Shown piece by piece: positions 1-8,353 of a DNA stretch of 22,485 nucleotides (position 1 is the first letter of the stretch; each line of letters begins with the position of its first letter). Source of the DNA: Chara braunii (taxonomy: Eukaryota; Streptophyta; Charophyceae; Charales; Characeae). The stretch is taken from assembly GCA_003427395.1 (NCBI GenBank), contig BFEA01000444.1:134546-157030 (forward strand), read 5' to 3'. The notes below the pieces were generated by a model that saw nothing but the letters and a program-made list of their open reading frames with translations, searched no databases and had not been told where the DNA came from. Made by a program: the position numbers and the translations under genes.

Positions 1-1250
1 CAACCTCCGCCTCCCTCCTTCACCTACACCCATCCACCATAGCCGTGCACCCTCAACCTCCGTCCTCCTCCCCCACCTACACCCGTCCGCCATAGTCATG
101 CACCTTCAACCTCCACCGCCCTCCTTCGCCTACACCGTCCACCATAGCCGGGCGCCCCCAACCCTTCTTCCTCCTCCATCACCAATGCTCGTCAGCCATA
201 GCCGAGCACCCCCAACCCTTCTTCCTACTCCATCTCCCACGCCCGTCTACCATAACCAGGCATCCCCAACCCTTCTTCCTCCTCCATCACCCACGCCTGT
301 CCACCATAGCCAACCACCCCCAACCCTTCTTCCTCCTCCATCACCAACACCCGACCTCCATAGCCGACCACCCCCAACCCTCCTTCCTCCTTTATCACCC
401 ACACCCGTCCACCATAGCCGCCCACCCCCAACCATCCTTCCTCCTCCATCTCCCACGCCCGTCTACCATAACCAGGCATCCCCAGCCCTTCTTCCTCCTC
501 CATCACCCACGCCCGTCCACCATAGCCAACCACCCCCAACCCTTCTTCCTCCTCCATCACCAATACCCGACCTCCATAGCCGACCACCCCCAACCATCCT
601 TCCTCCTCCATCACCCACACCCGTCCGCCATAGCCGACCACCCCTAACCCTCCTTCCTCCTCCATCACCCACACCCGTCCACCATAGCCAACCACCCCCA
701 ACCCTTCTTCCTCCTCCATCACCCACGCCCATCCACCATAGCCAACCGCCCCCAACCCGTCTTCCTCCTCCATCACCCACACCCGTCCACCATAGCCAAC
801 CACCTACAACCCTTCTTCCTCCTCCATCACCCACACCCGTCCGCCATAGCCGCCCACCCCCAACCATCCTTCCTCCTCCATCACCCACATCCGTCCGCCA
901 TAGCCAACAACCTCCAACCCTTCTCCCTCCTCCATCACCCACACCCGTCCGCCATAGCCGACCACCTTCAGCCCTTCTCCCTCCTCCATCACCCACACCC
1001 GTCCGCCATAGCCAACCATCCCCAACCCTTCTTCCTCCTCCATCTCCCGCACCCGTCCACCATAGCCGACCACCTCCAACCCTTCTTCCTCCATCACCCA
1101 CACCCGTCCACCATAGCCGACCACCCCCATCCCTTCTTCCTCCTCCATCACCCACACCCGTCCATTATAGCCAACCACCCCCAACCCTTCTTCCTCCTCC
1201 ATCACCCACACCCGTCCACCATAGCCAACCACCACCCTCACCCGCGCCCG
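1..1250. repeat. 54-bp minisatellite array, about 22-23 units
   Basis: Unit anchors (CATAGCC or CATAACC) fall at 38, 91, 143 and then every 54 bases from 143 to 1061 without exception. They continue at 1112 (a 51-bp unit), 1166 and 1220. The first two intervals are 53 and 52 bp, so the left-most units are out of register with the rest. The array runs off the left edge of the window. Units at 251-466 and 467-682 form a higher-order 4-unit (216-bp) duplication. The array is C-rich on the plus strand. Confidence 0.97.
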
Positions 1251-1327
1251 TCCACCCGAAAGTCCTAGGGGGTCGCAAGGGGAAATGCACGGGACCTCGG
1301 ATAGGATCGGTTAGGATAAGTCAATAA
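98..1327 (+). CDS. Possible Pro-rich repeat protein (extensin/HRGP-like composition), 5' partial
   Basis: The minisatellite is open in this frame for about 409 codons. It reads as about 21 tandem 18-residue units of the form HHSRPPPTLLPPPSPTPV, ending in a short non-repeat tail and a TAA at 1325-1327. The frame is also open leftwards to the window edge, so the ATG at 98 need not be the start. It falls where two frame-shifting units make the reading non-consensus. SP, TP and PPP motifs resemble hydroxyproline-rich cell-wall proteins. However, the minus strand is also open over long stretches, as expected when a stop-free unit has a length divisible by three. No signal peptide or non-repeat domain is visible. 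It may be only a minisatellite. Confidence 0.3.
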   Translation: MHLQPPPPSFAYTVHHSRAPPTLLPPPSPMLVSHSRAPPTLLPTPSPTPVYHNQASPTLLPPPSPTPVHHSQPPPTLLPPPSPTPDLHSRPPPTLLPPLSPTPVHHSRPPPTILPPPSPTPVYHNQASPALLPPPSPTPVHHSQPPPTLLPPPSPIPDLHSRPPPTILPPPSPTPVRHSRPPLTLLPPPSPTPVHHSQPPPTLLPPPSPTPIHHSQPPPTRLPPPSPTPVHHSQPPTTLLPPPSPTPVRHSRPPPTILPPPSPTSVRHSQQPPTLLPPPSPTPVRHSRPPSALLPPPSPTPVRHSQPSPTLLPPPSPAPVHHSRPPPTLLPPSPTPVHHSRPPPSLLPPPSPTPVHYSQPPPTLLPPPSPTPVHHSQPPPSPAPVHPKVLGGRKGKCTGPRIGSVRISQ

Positions 1328-1355
1328 GCAAGGTCAATTAGAATGAGAAGCTTTT

Positions 1356-1356
<1 letters not shown>

Positions 1357-1445
<89 letters not shown>

Positions 1446-1446
1446 N

Positions 1447-1531
<85 letters not shown>
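1357..1531. repeat. (CT)n microsatellite with an internal N
   Basis: About 175 bases of uninterrupted CT dinucleotides are broken only by N at 1446, where the CT phase slips by one base. The phase slip suggests the true length was not resolved in the assembly. A short CCCTCTCCCTCC-type pyrimidine tail follows. Long Leu/Ser and Arg/Glu ORFs across it are artefacts of the repeat. Confidence 0.98.
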
Positions 1532-1534
<3 letters not shown>

Positions 1535-2106
1535 CCTCTCCCTCTCCCTCCGTCTTCCTCCATTCCTTCAACGCTCTTTAACCCTTAACCCTTCCGTCAC
1601 CCCTTCCCCTCCATGGCATGTGACTGACCTCTACCCTCACCTGTTACATTGTTAGGGAACGAACGGAAAGGGACTTGGTCCTCACTTGGTGGAAAGCGAG
1701 GGCAAGGGAAGGGCTGTCGGTCCCTTGTGCCACCAAGAAACGAAGGATACGAGACTATTGAGAACATTTGTGAAAGCGAAGAGGAGTGCTGTTTTTTGAC
1801 GAGGTCAGTTTGAGTCAACCATCCTCCCGGACTGCATGACTAAGGGACTGCATGGCTTGCTGGTGGGAAAGGCAAGGGAACTTATAAGGGGAATTTGGAA
1901 AGTAAAAGGGGCTTAGGATTGCGGGAAGGGCGATGTGTTGACCCCAGTGGGGATTGTACTTGGTCATTTGTTTGTGTGGTCTTGCGCAGGTGAGTAGTCA
2001 GGGATGATTTGGACGGGACTGGATCCACTGTTGAGGAGTAGGGTGGGAGAATTGGCTAAGGGAAGGACTTGGGCCTCGCATAAGCTGTGGATGCGGGACG
2101 GGTTGT
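1532..2106. other. Unassigned non-coding stretch
   Basis: I see no ORF with recognisable content, no RNA gene and no clear repeat here. Short ORFs on either strand are below 85 codons and have no motif. Confidence 0.5.
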
Positions 2107-2138
2107 ATGGTCGGATGGTCGGATGGTCGGATGCTTGG
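2107..2138. repeat. 8-bp tandem repeat ATGGTCGG x3
   Basis: Three exact copies of ATGGTCGG lie at 2107-2130, followed by a degenerate fourth (ATGCTTGG). The flank to about 2200 is rich in GGATG/GAATG words and then enters a stretch with scattered N calls. Confidence 0.9.
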
Positions 2139-4447
2139 ATGAATGATAGATGCCTGGATGTGGTTGCGTGATGGTTGAATGCAATGACTCTCTCATGAAT
2201 GCAATGCAAGCNTGGAAGGACTANGGGCTGCCTGGGATAGGTGGATNTGATGCTAGTGGCTNCCGCAAAAAAAATATAGCGGCTAGGNGTCCGGGCGACG
2301 CCGCCTCAAGGATGNTGNNGGGGCTGTCCTGAGCCACTAGACTTAGTGAAAAGGTGTGTGGCCCAATGGATGACGCTTGGCCTGCGCACGGTAAGAAGAC
2401 AAACTCTCAAGGAACTCCCTGGACTGTCTGAGTATTGGAAAGAGCGATTGCCTGGTCAGACTTAAATGAATCAAGAAAATGCCACGAGTGCCAAAGAGCT
2501 ACCATCTTGACGCGAGAGTGGAGCTACATCCCCCAATATAAAGCCCTCTCGCAGAATAGCCCACCCCCGTCCATCTCGAAGCACTAGGTGGGGGTGCCCC
2601 TGGGACGAACGACCCGCGCCCTGAGCGTGAGCGTGGGCAGGTCGAGCCAAATGGGACCCGCAGTGGGGTCGACCGAGGCTCGAAAGTCCTTCAGGGTACG
2701 GCCCCTACAAAAATGGTGGAGGTGCCGGGTAATGGGTTAAACTGACCCATACGGTCTCGAGGGGGCGCCGGACGCATGACCGAGAACACAAACATAAAGA
2801 TGAGGAATATGGACTTGTGTATGCTCTATCCCTTGAGAGAATTAGATTTGAGGGTGGCTGGGCGCATGGCAAGGCCAGGCCTGGGGGAAGAACATGCATG
2901 TTTGCACTTTTACTCAACCATCTCCTTTGGAGATGACTCTAGTCCTCCTTCCCTTGGACTGATGTTCGTCAGGCCAGGGAAGCCTTGGGCAAGCCGCGGG
3001 TCGACCCTTCCTCTTCGTGCGAAAGAAGGGCTCCGATTACCTGGCAGGCGGTTGGGATGCCGGGCTAGTCCGGATTCCAATGAAAATCTCGCAGCGGAGC
3101 GATCCGACCGACCTGGGTGCCTTCTCTCCTCTTCAGAGCCCAGCGGGCTCCGTGCACCACACTTAAATGCTTGAAGGAACCTCATATGAACACAAACGGT
3201 AATCGAGAAGGAACAATCCTTCCCTATGAACGGACACACAAGCGAAGATAAGGGAATGAAAGGAGTTGCTAGACTCCAAGAAAACTAGCTCACCTTTGAA
3301 GATGCTCACAAAAAGGAACCAGGCACTATGTATGGAATTTAGGGGTGAGTGGCACACACTGTCCTGAGAGAAAATTGGTAAGCGGTGGGTAGGAAGCGCT
3401 GGGTGCACCAAGGGAAAGGCACTTGTTCTATGTGTGTCCCACTTGGGACTTGTGATTGCATGACTGGGATTTCGAGCGTCCTGCCATCTGGAAGGAAAGG
3501 AGGGGTCTGTACCGGCCACTGCTGGTTGCCAAAAATCGTTCTCTTTGCACGCTGCCGTTTGTTCGTATGTGGGGGTCAGGCCACCGAACTGTTTAACGGG
3601 AGTTTGTCACGTCGAGTGCTTATTAGCATTCTCGTCCGCGCGGTGACGGACTTCGGATCGATTGATCTGCCGGGCGGGGTGTGAAACGTTCCTCAGGCGG
3701 GGCCTAGCCTGTGGACTGGTGGAGGGAGCACCACTGCATGGGGGCAAAGACGGAGCCTGGGAGGTGATCAGTAGCTTCTCGTAGCCGGGTCTGGGGAGGC
3801 TGTTTCTTATCGGACCAATGGAAGTGAATGCCTGGACGGCTGGCTCCAATGGCCTACCGAGATGTGCGGGGTGATTCCCGAGATTAACGGTGGGCACACG
3901 AGCGGCAAGTCGGGATGGGGTATTCTGGGTAAGGAGGAAAGGGCGAATGCCTTGCCGAGACCTGGGTACCGCGCTCGCGACGGTTGAGCTGTGCTTGAGG
4001 TATGGGATAAAACCCTGCCGACAGTAACAGTGGAGAGACCATTTCCGGGGAAAAGGTCGGTGAGGAGATGACCGACCTGTGTGCGACGTTTGCCTGAGTT
4101 TTGCTTTTTGTGCCACCCTCTGTAAAGTTGCCTGATGAATGTTGGAGGGGGACCAAGCTTCTAAGTCTATTCTCACCCCCAAGTCTAAGTCCGCACGAGC
4201 GAGAGAACATGAGGAAGAGGTTGGACAGGAGTCGGAAGGAAATGAAGCCAAGAAAAAGGAATGTCGGCTGAGGATGGTTGATTGAAGGTATGGCTGGGCA
4301 GCGATCTCTGGGGAAACGGGTAGGAAATGCTAGGAAGACCCGGGTGAGGGGTCTGAAAATCATTCTCATCTAGGAGGAAGGCAATTTGACCACGAGGGGC
4401 CGTGTGGTGCTCTTATGTGGAAATAGGATAGGTGTCGGAAAAACAAG
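2139..4447. other. Unassigned region between satellites and the ORF array
   Basis: Scattered Ns lie at 2212-2318. No frame shows a recognisable domain. A minus-strand ORF at 2910-3239 (109 codons) is rich in Arg, Pro and Ser but matches nothing I know. If the downstream element has a 5' LTR and it survives, it should lie here or further left. I could not match any part of this stretch to the region after 16000 by eye. Confidence 0.4.
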
Positions 4448-5260
4448 ATGGCGCGATGGTTGTCACCCCTTGTTTACTATAGCAGTCCGGAAATGCCCAT
4501 AAACGTAAGGGAAGGGGTATCTGTTGTTCTCCCGGAAGAAGGAACGTGGACGGACCTAGAGCCACCCTATGAAACCGTGATGCTGGACGAGAAGGACGCG
4601 TTCCTCTGGATAGAGACGATCTGGACCAAGGTTAGCCTGACGAGGCTCTCACCAAGTCTGATGGACTTAGAGTTCCGGGGAACAGTGGAGGCTCGAGGAT
4701 GGGTCTACGTATCTCACGAAATGGAAAATGCAATGGTAGTGGGACTAGTATTGGGCACGACACCAGATCAGTTGTTTAAGCAAGTGGAACGGGAGGTGAT
4801 ATGGGCGGCGTGTCAGCGGGCGGAAATGGAAATGGAAAAGATGGAAGTGTAAGTGGAACTCGGGGACAGGAAGAATATGAGGCGCCCTCTTAGGATGATG
4901 AGATGTGTGCTACCCCCGTTTCTGGTGGATGCAGTCTTTGGGACCAGGGATAGACTGGAACGGATATGCCGATCGATGACGTACCTGAGGCTGTACCGAT
5001 GTGCTAGACAGGACTTCTTTAGACTGTCGGTGGAAGCGGGGCCGTTTGAGGGAAACTGGGTGGAAGAGTTAGCTGAGGTATTAAAACTCCTCAGCGTGGA
5101 CGAAATCTTTGTTCCCAGTCCGGTGCATTGGCGGATAGTTTACCGAAACGTGGCTGCAGGGGAAACCTTCTTGGAAAGGGTGAAAGAGTTGTTCTTGGAC
5201 GAGGAGGAGGGTTTCAGTGATGAGGAGGACGGGGACGAGGTAGAGGACTGGGACTTTTGA
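4448..5260 (+). pseudogene. Array ORF A, unknown family, one in-frame stop
   Basis: This frame has 270 codons from ATG 4448 to the TGA at 5258-5260, interrupted once by TAA at 4850-4852 (a CAA Gln codon after one C-to-T change would give this). The N-terminus is MARWLSP. GVSVVLP lies near residue 23, RGWVYV near 83, LPPFLVDAVFG near 155 and GPFEG at residue 198 (5039-5053). The C-terminus is strongly acidic (DEEEGFSDEEDGDEVEDWDF), a tail that copies B and C lack; D has only a short acidic end. No signal peptide or membrane segment is evident. Function is unknown. It is the first member of the array, with about 60 bp to copy B. It could be two short ORFs instead, but the motifs span both halves. 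Confidence 0.8.
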
Positions 5261-5299
5261 AAGGGATGGAGGAACTTATCTGGAAAACGCGTTGTCGAC

Positions 5300-5321
5300 T
5301 ATGTGCAGGTAGGAAGCGATG
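5300..5321 (+). promoter_or_regulatory. Shared leader motif before array ORF B
   Basis: TATGTGCAGGTAGGAAGCG abuts ATG 5319. It matches the gag leader at 8324-8353 in both halves. A weaker CTGTGCAAGG at 7084-7093 precedes ORF D. Either a splice acceptor or a conserved translation leader would explain it. Confidence 0.35.
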
Positions 5322-6110
5322 GCCCGGGAACTCAAGCTATGGGACTGCACGTGGGAACCTAAACGAATCGGGAGGGGAGTAGAGATGTCTCTACCACCAA
5401 GTAATGAGTGGAAGGGGAGTACATGTGACTCGCGGGGGTATGAAATCGTGTCGGAACTGTCATACCTATGGATAGAACGTGTTTGGAACCCGTTGAGGGA
5501 GGAGGAAGGATGGGAGGAAATTGCGGAAGGTAGGGTGGAATCGGTTGGAATGATCGTTCTCTCCGAACAAGGTTGGCACCTGTTCTGCACGACGCTCGCA
5601 GCAGGACAGGACCCGATGTGGCTCCTAGGGGACGCCGAGGCAAGGGCTCGGCAGGCGGGGGAAAAGTTTGCCAACAAGGGTTGGGATACGGTCAGCAACA
5701 GAGTCGTAATGGGAGGATGGAAGGAGGTCAAACCGCCTGGCGCCCGAACCAAGACCTGGGTGCCGGAGTTTGTGGCGGATTGGTTTGGGGGTCTTGATCA
5801 CGTAACAGAGGTAGCCGACACGATGGAACGGATACATGTGGACTGCGCATGGTTGGCGGAGGAATTCTATAGAACGTCCCTGAAATTCGGACCCTTCCAT
5901 GGCGACAGAGCCCGGGTGGTTCTTATCATTTTGGACATCGAAAGGAATGACCGGCAGGAAGTGGCCCCGGAAACTAGGGAGGCCATAATCCGCCGCGAGG
6001 TAGCAGAAACACCTTGTTATGTGGATGATGTGTTTAATCTGTTCGAAGTATTGTGGTTCGACTGGGGTGGGAAAGCCGAAGGGCCGGGCAAATATGGGAA
6101 AAATTGCTAA
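5319..6110 (+). CDS. Array ORF B, unknown family, intact 263 codons
   Basis: This is the only uninterrupted member, from ATG 5319 to the TAA ending at 6110. It starts MARELKLW. GVEMSLPPS lies near residue 20, QGWHLF near 84, VPEFVADWFGG near 148 and GPFHG at residue 191 (5889-5903). RREVAETPCYVDDVFNLFE lies near the C-terminus, and the end is basic rather than acidic. It is Trp-rich and looks globular and soluble, with no signal peptide or transmembrane stretch. The sequence just before the ATG, TATGTGCAGGTAGG then AAGCG, closely resembles that before gag. No known fold or catalytic motif is recognised. Its intactness among broken neighbours may be chance. Confidence 0.82.
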   Translation: MARELKLWDCTWEPKRIGRGVEMSLPPSNEWKGSTCDSRGYEIVSELSYLWIERVWNPLREEEGWEEIAEGRVESVGMIVLSEQGWHLFCTTLAAGQDPMWLLGDAEARARQAGEKFANKGWDTVSNRVVMGGWKEVKPPGARTKTWVPEFVADWFGGLDHVTEVADTMERIHVDCAWLAEEFYRTSLKFGPFHGDRARVVLIILDIERNDRQEVAPETREAIIRREVAETPCYVDDVFNLFEVLWFDWGGKAEGPGKYGKNC

Positions 6111-6187
6111 GACAAGGGACTGGGATGTCTGGTCATTGTAGGGATTCGTTGCGGGTCGTGAGCTAGGAGATCAAGGACGAGTGCGCG

Positions 6188-6961
6188 ATGGCGCGAAGAA
6201 GGACGTTTCTTGAGGAACGCCCCCTGGGCATTGAACCGCCTAGGGAAGTACCGGGTGGGATAGAGGTTAGTTTGTCGGCGGCAAGTGAAGGCTGGCACCA
6301 GGTGGCAGATTAGGTCGGGGTCAAGCTTGCGGAAAACGCGGTTTACTTGGTGACGAAAGTTGAGTGGCGTCCGGATGAGAATGGGGAATGGAACCCGGAC
6401 CCGAGGGGGCATGTGCATGCGGAAGGATGGTTGTATGTGCCGGAAGATGGAGGGAGGGAGTTCGGAATCCGGCTGGCATAAGGGAGAGAACTGTTGAGCA
6501 TGTTTGAAGGGGCATGGCAGTCAGTATGGCAAGCGGGATTTGAGTTCGCGGATCCGGGATTTGACGATGTAAGAGCGGATCTTAGGGTAACCATGGTCGG
6601 GAATTTCGAGTTGCCCAGCGAAAACGTAAGGATGAGGCTGCCGCCTTTCTTGCAGGAAAAGATGGGCGGTCTGGAACTTGTCAGGCAGGCGGTAGCCGAC
6701 CTCGCAAATTTGACATACGAGGATGCGATGGTACATCGGGAGTACTACCGGGCCTTCTTAGAAATGGGGCCGTTTAGCGGTGAACAAAAGTATGAAGTAT
6801 TGCGTATCCTGCGCGCGGTGTTTGGCACTAGACCAAGGGCCCCGGTCGTGGGTAGTGAAGTCCTGTGGGGTGTCATCCGGCGGGAAATAAGTCTAGGGAT
6901 GGTGTACGTAGATGATATGTACCGGTTGTATGAGCCAATGGAAGTAAGGACAGGTCGATAA
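6188..6961 (+). pseudogene. Array ORF C, unknown family, two in-frame stops
   Basis: One frame runs from ATG 6188 to the TAA at 6959-6961, interrupted by TAG 6311-6313 and TAA 6479-6481. Both fit C-to-T changes in Gln codons. It starts MARRRTFLEE. GGIEVSL lies near residue 23, EGWLYVPED near 79, LPPFLQEKMGG near 151 and GPFSG at residue 194 (6767-6781). VIRREISLGMVYVDDMYRLYE is close to the end and nearly parallels copy B. Function is unknown. The clean open part from 6494 alone would hide the homology of the first 100 residues. Confidence 0.8.
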
Positions 6962-7109
6962 TAGGATCGAAGAAAGGGAAAGGAATAGAAGGAGAGAAGA
7001 AGCCCCAGGCTAGGGATCGGGGAGTTGTTCGAGCAGAAAACTGAAGACCAAATGGAATAAGTAAACCCGCGTGCTGTTTAAAACTGTGCAAGGGACTTTT
7101 CAGTCGGAA

Positions 7110-7893
7110 ATGGCGATGAGACGCGCCCGTATGCCGCGACGACCTATGCACCCGCGGCCACCCACGGAAAACGGAGGTGGATGGGAGGTGTCGCTCCCAG
7201 CAGGCTACATGATTAGGACTGGATACCGAATGGAGAGTCGTGACCCTGGGAAGAGGTCAGGCGTTCATGATGGTGGAATGTTTGTGGGACGGTATGAGGA
7301 TTAACAGGGGACCGAGGGACGATCTGTACACCGACCTTAGGGTGACGGGAACCGTATACCTGCCAGAGCTCGAGTGACACATGTTGGGGACGGAGTTGGC
7401 ACTAGGGTATGGGTTGTTGCCAATCTTCCAGAGGGCTACCAGGGTACTAAATCGGGTAGGCCAGGAAGTGCGAGGGAGAAGAAACGTGGGATTAAGAACT
7501 CGAGTGGAGGTCGGAGGGTGGCGAGAGTTTAAGGCCCCAATGACCAGGTTGAGGTGTCGAGTACCTCGTTTTATGGTGGACTTGGTATTCGGTAGCCTCA
7601 AGAGAGCTAGGGACCTGGTGGACTCGACCTTGGTCTGGATCCACCTCTTCCGGCCACAAACAACGCGCATGTTCTACGATGTGTCGGTCAGACATGGGCC
7701 GTTCTGGGGGAATCAGGCCTGAGAACTACTCGAATTACTCGAGATCTTGATATTCGGATTGCCCCACCTGTCGTTTGAAGAATATGAGCCAATAATTATC
7801 AGGGAAATAGAGATGGGAGAAAACTACCTTGCTGGGCTGGCTGACCTGTTCGAGGAACCGGATGAGCAGGATAGGCCTGAGGGACCAGCGTGA
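7110..7893 (+). pseudogene. Array ORF D, unknown family, frameshift and two stops
   Basis: ATG 7110 opens MAMRRARMPRRP, a basic N-terminus, followed by GGGWEVSLPAG near residue 22-32. The frame shifts between about 7250 and 7261 (net +1). It then continues in another frame to TGA 7891-7893, with TGA at 7375-7377 and 7720-7722 (both fit CGA to TGA). The P-x-F motif reads RVPRFMVDLVFG from 7558, GPFWG is at 7696-7710 and IREIEMGENYLAGLADLFEE is near the end. The last 60 residues are acidic. It is the most decayed copy, and it sits next to ORF E. Confidence 0.75.
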
Positions 7894-7928
7894 GAAAACG
7901 CACCACGAAGAGGTAGGGAAAATAAAGG

Positions 7929-8269
7929 ATGGGTACTAAGATAAGTAGGCAACCGTCACCAAAAGAGGGGCAGTGGTTGGAGTTCCGACCGACCCAATGA
8001 TGTGGCAGGGAGGAACTAGGAAGACCACCCGCTCCAAAAATTCTGGGGCACCTGGATGCCGATAAGCCGAAAGGGCCATTCCCGATAGAAAAGCCACTAA
8101 GCTCAGGCACCGCCCTAAGAATCAAAGCGCGGCTGTAATGAAATTCCGAGCGGCGGCGGCAAGATCTCTGGTAGAAGAAAACCTGAAGGACGCCCCGGAG
8201 AGAAAAGTCAGAAGAGTCGTACCGACTAACGTAAGACGCAGAAAAAGCATGGGAATAAGCGGGTTTTAG
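7929..8269 (+). pseudogene. Small basic ORF E, unknown, broken
   Basis: ATG 7929 opens 69 codons to TAA 8136 with one TGA at 7998-8000 (fits CGA to TGA). One base out of register, a second open stretch from the overlapping ATG at 8138 runs 43 codons to TAG 8267-8269. A single-base deletion near 8130-8136 would join the two into a protein of about 110 residues with a Lys/Arg-rich C-terminal half (KVRRVVPTNVRRRKS). It lies 35 bp after ORF D and 83 bp before gag on the same strand. It resembles no family I know. The long minus-strand ORF over the same bases looks like a shadow of purine-rich coding DNA. Confidence 0.4.
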
Positions 8270-8323
8270 GGCCGGGGCTAGGGCAGTTATGAACAACCGA
8301 CCATTTTTCGCAAAAAAAATTTT

Positions 8324-8353
8324 TATGTGCAGGCTAGGTAAAGGAATAAGCGA
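8324..8353 (+). promoter_or_regulatory. Shared leader motif before gag (acceptor-like TGTGCAG)
   Basis: TATGTGCAGG followed by CTAGG lies about 20 bases before the gag ATG, and AAGCG directly precedes it. The same elements, TATGTGCAGGTAGG then AAGCG-ATG, precede array ORF B at 5300-5321. TGTGCAG|G preceded by a T-rich stretch fits a eukaryotic 3' splice site. Use as an acceptor is inference. Confidence 0.35.

Larger units (their letters stand above)
4448..7893 (+). other. Tandem array of four paralogous unknown ORFs (A-D)
   Basis: Four same-strand reading frames of about 260-270 codons start at 4448, 5319, 6188 and about 7110. Spacers are 58, 77 and 148 bp. Each starts Met-Ala and carries the same ordered motifs: a G-x-E-x-S-L-P-like motif near residue 20-30, a Gly-Trp motif near residue 80-85 (not clear in D), a P-x-F motif near residue 149-156, a GPF-x-G motif near residue 191-198, and a terminal R-[EV]-x(3)-G-x-x-[YF]-[VL]...L-[FY] segment. 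From the P of P-x-F to the G of GPF is exactly 42 residues in A, B and C and 44 in D. Overall identity looks low, so these are old duplicates. I do not recognise the family. Confidence 0.88.

Noticed and set aside
225-1241. Gly/Trp-rich minus-strand ORFs across the 54-bp array
   Set aside because: They are the complement of a stop-free unit whose length is divisible by three, and several frames are open at once.
1321-1588. Arg/Glu and Leu/Ser ORFs
   Set aside because: They are translations of the (CT)n microsatellite.
3540-4447. A degraded reading frame in phase with ORF A, with a CDVC-like Cys cluster
   Set aside because: It needs about nine stops in 300 codons, no fewer than the neighbouring frame, and contains none of the array motifs.
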